From assembly GCA_012513725.1 (NCBI GenBank), contig JAAZBQ010000163.1, positions 1 through 7,485 of the forward strand: a stretch of 7,485 bases of DNA, in the 5' to 3' direction. Positions 3,597-7,485 of the stretch are shown piece after piece (the first letter of the stretch is position 1; the number at the start of each line of letters is the position of its first letter). The notes under the pieces were generated by a model. The model made no database searches, was not told the DNA's origin, and saw only the letters and a program-made list of their open reading frames with translations. Position numbers and translations under genes: made by a program. Source of the stretch: Chloroflexota bacterium. GTDB taxonomy: Bacteria > Chloroflexota > Anaerolineae > UBA1429.

Positions 3597-5397
3597 GCCT
3601 GATCCCGTCGTCGGGAGCCAGGACAATGGTCGTGACGGGGATGCCGATGGTGATCACGGTGCCCCGCCCGGGGGCCGATTCGATCTCGGCCTTGCCCCCA
3701 AAGAGCCGCGCCCGCTCAAAGATGCCCACCAGCCCCAGGCGGCCCGAGCTGACCAGTTCGGAGGGGTCTTCGGGGGCCTCAAAGCCGATGCCGTTATCCG
3801 TGATGCGCAGCGCCAGCGTGGCGGCGTCGTAGACCAGCTCGACCGTGGCGCGGGTCGCCTGGGCATGGCGCCGGACGTTGCTCAGGCTCTCCTGGGCCAG
3901 CCGGTACAAGCCGAGTTCCACCTCGGGCAGTAGTTGCCGCGGCTGCCCCTCGATGCGCACCGTCACCTCCAGGGATTCGTCGCGGCTGACGCGATCACCG
4001 AGGATCTGGAGCGAGCGGGGCAGGCCCAGCTCCTCCAGGAGTGGGGGGCGGAGGTCGCGCGTAAAGCTCCGTACGCTGCGCACCGTGTCATCCACCATGT
4101 CGCGCAGTTCGTCCAGCTCGCGGACCAGTTCCTGGCGGCTGGTGAGATCGGTGGCCAGCTCGATCCGCCTGCCGAGCACCACCAGCGCCTGGGCCGTGTC
4201 GTCGTGGAGTTCGCGGGCCACGCGCTTGCGTTCCTGCTCCTGGGTGTTCAGGATCGACACGACATAATTCTGAATGTCGTTTCGGTACTTGAGCAGTTGG
4301 GCGACCATCGTGTTGAACGCCTCCTCCAGCTCGCGCACTTCCGTGGGCCCCGAGTCGACCGACACGCGGCTCTCAAAGCGCCCGGCCGCCACCTCTTCGG
4401 CCTGGGCCACCAGGCTCTGGAGCGGCGCCACGATGCGCCGGCTGTTGAGGGCCAAAAAGGCGAGGGGCAACAGCAGCGCCAGAAGCAGGAGGAACAGCAT
4501 CAGGATCAGGTACGGCTGCAGCGGGGCGACGATGTCCTCCCACATCTGGGAGGTGAGCAGTCCCCAGCCCTCCCAGCTCTCGTCGGCGACCAGCGAGGAG
4601 GGAAGTTGGGTGAGGGGGACGGGGGCGTAGGCGATGATGGTGCGTTCGGAGCGCCAGCGGATCGTCTGGGCGCCCGCGCCGCCCTCGCAGACGGCCGCCA
4701 CCGAGGGGTGCTCCATCCACTGCGCGGCAAGGAGGCTCCGGTCGGGATGGTACAGGATGGCGCCCTGCTGGTCGACGAGAAAGGCGTATCCCTCCTCGCC
4801 GACGCGGATGCTGGCCACCGGGGCCCCAAGTTGGCTGCCGGCGAGATCCCAGGTGCCCAACACGCAGCCGCCGAACCGCCCGGCGCCATCGAAATAGGGG
4901 ACCGCCACGGTGATGACCCGGCGGCCGTGGCCGTCGTCGTGGAGCGGCGAGCGCACCGGCCGGCGCAGCTGCTTGGCGCGCTCGAAATAGTCCAGGTTCC
5001 CGACGTCCTGGCCCAGCGCCCCGCCTTCGGTGGCGATGACGTGGCCCTGGGCGTTGGTCACCGAGAGGAGGTCAAAGCGTTGCTGGAGGACGGCGTTCTC
5101 CCGGAGAAGGCCCTGCGCGTCGTCGCGCCGCCCCGCGCGGATGGGCTCGGCAGAGGCCACCTGTGCCAGCAGGTGCACCGACAGTTCCCAGTCGTCGGCG
5201 ATCTGGCGGGCCGCCAGTTGCACCAGTTCGGTGTCGCGGTCTTGCACGAGGGCCTGGGTCAGGCTGATCAGGGCCAGCGCGCCCACGATGGTGAGGGCGA
5301 TGAGCAGCACGGCGACGGGAGCAACGGTGGTGAGGATCAGTTGCGCCCGCAGGTTACCGGCCACGGAGCGCCGGAGCCACGCCAGAGGGATCTTCAC
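3592..5397 (-). CDS. Sensor histidine kinase, dCache-HAMP-HisKA_3-HATPase
   Basis: This is a 601-residue membrane kinase. A first transmembrane helix (about 22-48) leads into an extracytoplasmic region (about 50-290) of double-Cache type, with EEGYAFLVDQQGAILYHPD (201-219) as the typical membrane-distal strand pattern. A second helix (about 295-317) is followed by HAMP (about 319-372), then a HisKA_3 domain with phospho-acceptor His398 in RELHDDTAQAL. The ATPase domain has the N-box around Asn507, DNGIGF (534-539) and GRLGLVGI (552-559). This is the NarX/LiaS/DesK class, which pairs with NarL-type regulators such as the one at 2339-3010. The start is GTG (5395-5397) with a weak AGGA seven bases upstream. 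Its own promoter lies at 5469-5497. Cache ligands are usually small molecules such as organic acids or amino acids; this one cannot be named. Confidence 0.93.
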   Translation of the reverse strand: MKIPLAWLRRSVAGNLRAQLILTTVAPVAVLLIALTIVGALALISLTQALVQDRDTELVQLAARQIADDWELSVHLLAQVASAEPIRAGRRDDAQGLLRENAVLQQRFDLLSVTNAQGHVIATEGGALGQDVGNLDYFERAKQLRRPVRSPLHDDGHGRRVITVAVPYFDGAGRFGGCVLGTWDLAGSQLGAPVASIRVGEEGYAFLVDQQGAILYHPDRSLLAAQWMEHPSVAAVCEGGAGAQTIRWRSERTIIAYAPVPLTQLPSSLVADESWEGWGLLTSQMWEDIVAPLQPYLILMLFLLLLALLLPLAFLALNSRRIVAPLQSLVAQAEEVAAGRFESRVSVDSGPTEVRELEEAFNTMVAQLLKYRNDIQNYVVSILNTQEQERKRVARELHDDTAQALVVLGRRIELATDLTSRQELVRELDELRDMVDDTVRSVRSFTRDLRPPLLEELGLPRSLQILGDRVSRDESLEVTVRIEGQPRQLLPEVELGLYRLAQESLSNVRRHAQATRATVELVYDAATLALRITDNGIGFEAPEDPSELVSSGRLGLVGIFERARLFGGKAEIESAPGRGTVITIGIPVTTIVLAPDDGIRP

Positions 5398-5468
5398 AGA
5401 GGCATCCTGCCGTTCCCATCGTCGCCCGGGCCGCCACGGACTCGCTCGGCCGGGCGTTCGCGTGGCAG

Positions 5469-5497
5469 ATTATACCATGCCGCCGGGTGCCCTCCAA
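5469..5497 (-). promoter_or_regulatory. Extended -10 promoter of the histidine kinase
   Basis: On the minus strand TTGGAG (5492-5497), a 17-bp spacer and a perfect TATAAT (5469-5474) preceded by TGG give a strong extended -10 promoter. Transcription from about 5462 leaves a leader of about 65 bases before the kinase GTG. Inside that leader GCCACG (from 5466) and CGTGGC (to 5433) can pair at a distance. This promoter separates the two-component genes from the upstream dehydrogenase-like gene. Confidence 0.6.
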
Positions 5498-5513
5498 GGC
5501 GTCGGCGCATCCG

Positions 5514-6551
5514 TTACCGCGGCGGCCCCTCCAGCCCGTGGGGCGGCACATCGCCGGCCTGCCCCTCGAGCGTCGGCCCAAAGAAGCGCATGTACTGGAC
5601 CCGCTCATAGATGGCCGGGTTGGCGCTGGCGGCCTGGCTCAGGAGGCCCCGGAACTCGTCGATCGTCTCATAGCCGTGGTCGTCCATCCAGCGGGCCAGG
5701 TCGATCAACATGGCCCGCAGATGACTGACCCCGTGAAGGTACAGCGCCGAGACCACCTGCACCGCCCGTGCCCCGGCCAAGAGCATCTTGATCGCCCCCT
5801 CACCATCGTGGACCCCGGTGGAGGCCGCCAGGTCGCACGCCGCCCGCCCCGCGGTGAGGGCCACCCAGCGCAGGGACAGAGTGATCTCTGCCGGCGTGCT
5901 GAGCGCCCGGGAGGGCACCACCTGCAGCCGCTCGATGTCGAAATCCGGCTGCCACAGGCGGTTGAACAGCACCAGGCCGGCAACGCCCGTCTGCGACAGG
6001 CGCTGGATCATGGGCCCCAGGCTGGTAAAGTAGTGGCTGATCTTGAGCGCGACGGGGATGGAGACCTCGTCGCGCACGCGCTCGATGACCCGCAGATAGG
6101 CTTGCTCCTGCTCGTCCGCCGTCCGGCTCCAGTCGGTGGGCAGGAAGAACATGTTCAGTTCCAGTGCGTCGGCGCCCGCGGCCTCCATCTCCCGGGCAAA
6201 GGTGACCCACTCGTGGGAGTACGTGCAGTGGACGCTGGCGATCACCGGGATGTCGACCCGCCGCTTGCTCTCGGCGATGAGGGCTCGGTAGCGGTCCAGG
6301 CGCTCGCCGCGCAGCTGCCGGTCGAGGTAGTCCAGCGCCTCGGGGTTGCCGCCCGCGCGCAGTGCGTCGCGCACGATGGCCTGGTACTCTAGCGCGATCT
6401 CTTCCTCAAAGACCGACTTGAGCACCACGGCCCCCGCACCGGCTTCCGCCAGCCGCTCCACTCCCTCCGCCGAAGCGCTGAGCCCCGAACTGCCGGCGAT
6501 CAGCGGGTTCCCGAGGGACAGGCCCAGGTAATGCGTGGTTAGATCGGGCAT
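5514..6551 (-). CDS. Dihydroorotate dehydrogenase-like flavoprotein
   Basis: This is a 345-residue TIM-barrel protein of the dihydroorotate dehydrogenase-like family (class 1-related, not the pyrimidine-pathway enzyme itself). I start at ATG 6549-6551, preceded by GGAGGA, rather than 14 codons upstream. Supporting segments are GNPLIAGSSGLSASAEG (14-30), VLKSVFEEEI (43-52), IPVIASVHC (101-109), GADALELN (126-133), VALKIS (167-172), LVLFNRLWQPDFDIE (193-207) and the FMN-phosphate region STGVHDGEGAIKMLLAGA (244-261). It should bind FMN in the cytoplasm. True class 1A enzymes carry the catalytic Cys in an LNxSCPN motif; here the matching segment is ELNMFF, so the substrate is probably not dihydroorotate or the chemistry differs. 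Cys109 in SVHC is a candidate alternative residue. It follows the cupin on the same strand by 61 bp, with no clear promoter between them. Confidence 0.85.
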   Translation of the reverse strand: MPDLTTHYLGLSLGNPLIAGSSGLSASAEGVERLAEAGAGAVVLKSVFEEEIALEYQAIVRDALRAGGNPEALDYLDRQLRGERLDRYRALIAESKRRVDIPVIASVHCTYSHEWVTFAREMEAAGADALELNMFFLPTDWSRTADEQEQAYLRVIERVRDEVSIPVALKISHYFTSLGPMIQRLSQTGVAGLVLFNRLWQPDFDIERLQVVPSRALSTPAEITLSLRWVALTAGRAACDLAASTGVHDGEGAIKMLLAGARAVQVVSALYLHGVSHLRAMLIDLARWMDDHGYETIDEFRGLLSQAASANPAIYERVQYMRFFGPTLEGQAGDVPPHGLEGPPR

Positions 6552-6612
6552 CGTCTTCCTCCGTCCAGATACGGGTACGGGGGTGTCTCGCACATGGTCT
6601 CGCCGCGTCGGC

Positions 6613-6951
6613 CTACAGGATCTTGGTCTTGTCCTTCTGCGCCGGCGTTTTGACCACCAGGAAGCGGAACACCTCGTTCCCCTCGTTCATCAGCCGATGG
6701 GGCACCCGCACGGGGCTGACGATGAGGTCGTCGGGGCCCACGTCGGCGCGCTCCCCGGCGATCTCCACCACCCCGTGGCCCTCCAAGACGTAGAAAAAGG
6801 CGTCCACCGGCGTGACGTGCAGTTTCAGCGCTTCCCCCGGCTGCAGGGTGATCATGCTCACCTGGGTGTGCTCGGTGGTGTGCAGAGGCTTGGCGCTCAC
6901 CCCGTGGGGGTTGGGTCCGTCAGCAGCCTGCGGGGCGTGGATGATCTCCAT
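6613..6951 (-). CDS. Small single-domain cupin protein
   Basis: This is a 112-residue cupin_2-type beta-barrel, a normal length for a single-domain cupin. The ATG at 6949-6951 is preceded by GGGAGGA at good spacing; an in-frame start 19 codons upstream lacks such support. Cupin motif 1 is LKLHVTPVDAFFYVLEGHG (residues 42-60) and motif 2 is VGPDDLIVSPVRVPHRLMNE (71-90). The usual metal ligands are partly changed: His45 and His85 are kept, but the second His of HxH is Thr47 and the Glu position reads Asp50, so metal binding may be altered or absent. It may bind a small ligand or act as an isomerase- or dioxygenase-like accessory to the downstream dehydrogenase-like enzyme, with which it probably shares a transcript. 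The substrate is unknown. Confidence 0.85.
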   Translation of the reverse strand: MEIIHAPQAADGPNPHGVSAKPLHTTEHTQVSMITLQPGEALKLHVTPVDAFFYVLEGHGVVEIAGERADVGPDDLIVSPVRVPHRLMNEGNEVFRFLVVKTPAQKDKTKIL

Positions 6952-7014
6952 GGGTCGTTCCTCCCTCATCTGTGGGCCCGGCGGCCCGTGCGTGTTCAGC
7001 ATACCCACTGTAGC

Positions 7015-7032
7015 GGGGTTGGGGTGGGAGGG
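7015..7032 (+). other. Potential G-quadruplex motif upstream of the cupin operon
   Basis: GGGGTTGGGGTGGGAGGG contains four G-runs with loops of two, one and one bases, the classic quadruplex pattern. It lies 64-81 bp upstream of the cupin start on the strand that would be the transcription template. A further three G-runs follow at about 7051-7065. No convincing -10/-35 pair was found for the cupin in this stretch (6952-7072). Confidence 0.4.
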
Positions 7033-7072
7033 CTGTGACGGAGGTTACATGGGTGGGGTATAGGGTTCGGCG

Positions 7073-7485
7073 TTACCCTTCGGCCGGCGGTCGCCCGGGC
7101 GGCGGGGTCGGGTTCCAGAAACCACGCGAGATGCGCAGCTGCCGAATGATCCACTCTGCCGCCCGCAGCGCGCCCGTCGGCGCGAGCAGGCAGGCCAAGG
7201 GGGTGGTCCAGGTGGCCGCCACCGAGGGGCTGACCAGTCCGGCCGAGCGCAGCCCCCGGTACAGATCCCAGGCCAGCACGCGCTCGCCGTGCCGGGCGAG
7301 GGAAAAGGCGGTCGCCCCCACGTGCCGCGCCACCACCAGGCGAACGCGCCGGCGACGAGAGCCCCCATCCCCGTAGGCGCCCTCCCGCAGGTGCCGGAGC
7401 AGCAACTGGCCGCCCCGGTGCATCGCGTCGGGATCCCGGGTGATCTGGCCCGGGTGGCTGCGGCAGCGCACTGCGGCAGGCTGGC
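7073..7485 (-). CDS. C-terminal part of a probable family-2 glycosyltransferase (cut by right edge)
   Basis: The frame is open from the right edge to TAA at 7073-7075, giving 136 visible residues, and the start lies outside the window. The segment VRCRSHPGQITRDPDAM resembles the C-terminal part of GT-A family-2 glycosyltransferases, where a basic YRxHxxQxT-like stretch follows the catalytic domain. An Arg-rich helical region and the segment AWDLYRGLRSAGLVS follow, and the protein ends in a Pro-rich tail. The catalytic GT-A domain with its DxD motif is not in the window, so the family call rests on this tail alone. It reads in the same direction as the cupin with about 120 bp between, which could hold the cupin promoter. 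Confidence 0.5.
   Translation of the reverse strand, partial: QPAAVRCRSHPGQITRDPDAMHRGGQLLLRHLREGAYGDGGSRRRRVRLVVARHVGATAFSLARHGERVLAWDLYRGLRSAGLVSPSVAATWTTPLACLLAPTGALRAAEWIIRQLRISRGFWNPTPPPGRPPAEG

Noticed and set aside
3934..5610. Long plus-strand open frame opposite the histidine kinase
   Set aside because: The translation is rich in His, Gln, Gly and Arg with no recognisable domain, while the minus strand encodes complete Cache, HAMP and kinase motifs.
5487..6392. Plus-strand open frame opposite the dehydrogenase-like gene
   Set aside because: No domain signal; the minus-strand frame carries well-conserved FMN-binding segments.

Overview
This is a GC-rich bacterial window holding seven genes, two of them cut by the window edges. 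The organism is inferred, not proven, to be a member of Chloroflexota (Anaerolineae/Caldilineae-like). The grounds are a secreted lipoprotein with a Thr-Pro repeat linker followed by regulator-propeller repeats, a NarX/LiaS-type kinase with its NarL-type regulator, a dihydroorotate dehydrogenase-like enzyme with a small cupin, and the use of GTG and TTG starts.

Layout. Positions 1-129 (minus) hold the N-terminus of a membrane protein that starts with TTG and leaves the window at its left edge. A divergent control region (130-282) follows. Positions 283-2334 (plus) encode a predicted lipoprotein with about 14 propeller blade motifs, apparently read from a leaderless GTG. Only 4 bp separate its stop from the convergent response regulator (2339-3010, minus). 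A 581-bp gene-free stretch (3011-3591) then separates the regulator from the dCache-HAMP-HisKA_3 histidine kinase (3592-5397, minus). The kinase has its own extended -10 promoter. Further right on the minus strand lie a cupin (6613-6951) and a dihydroorotate dehydrogenase-like protein (5514-6551), probably one transcript, and the C-terminal part of a probable family-2 glycosyltransferase (7073-7485).

The most notable part is the gap between kinase and regulator. It holds two diverged head-to-tail copies of a roughly 200-bp unit. On the minus strand each copy reads: conserved promoter-like block, stem-loop 1 with a GGCGCA loop, a CU-rich linker containing CCUCCUU (complementary to a Shine-Dalgarno sequence), then stem-loop 2 with an invariant 8-nt loop. 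Stem sequences differ between the copies with compensatory changes, so RNA structure appears to be under selection. I read these as two tandem small-RNA genes. The copy nearest the regulator may also act as its leader, because one arm of its stem-loop 2 can instead form a perfect 10-bp hairpin just upstream of the regulator's ribosome binding site. I do not recognise a named RNA family.

How the parts may work together. The kinase would sense an extracytoplasmic ligand through its dCache domain and phosphorylate the NarL-type regulator. The propeller lipoprotein is a plausible accessory sensor or output, since such propellers usually occur fused to two-component sensors, but here the link rests only on position. 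The cupin and the dehydrogenase-like enzyme look like a separate metabolic operon of unknown substrate.
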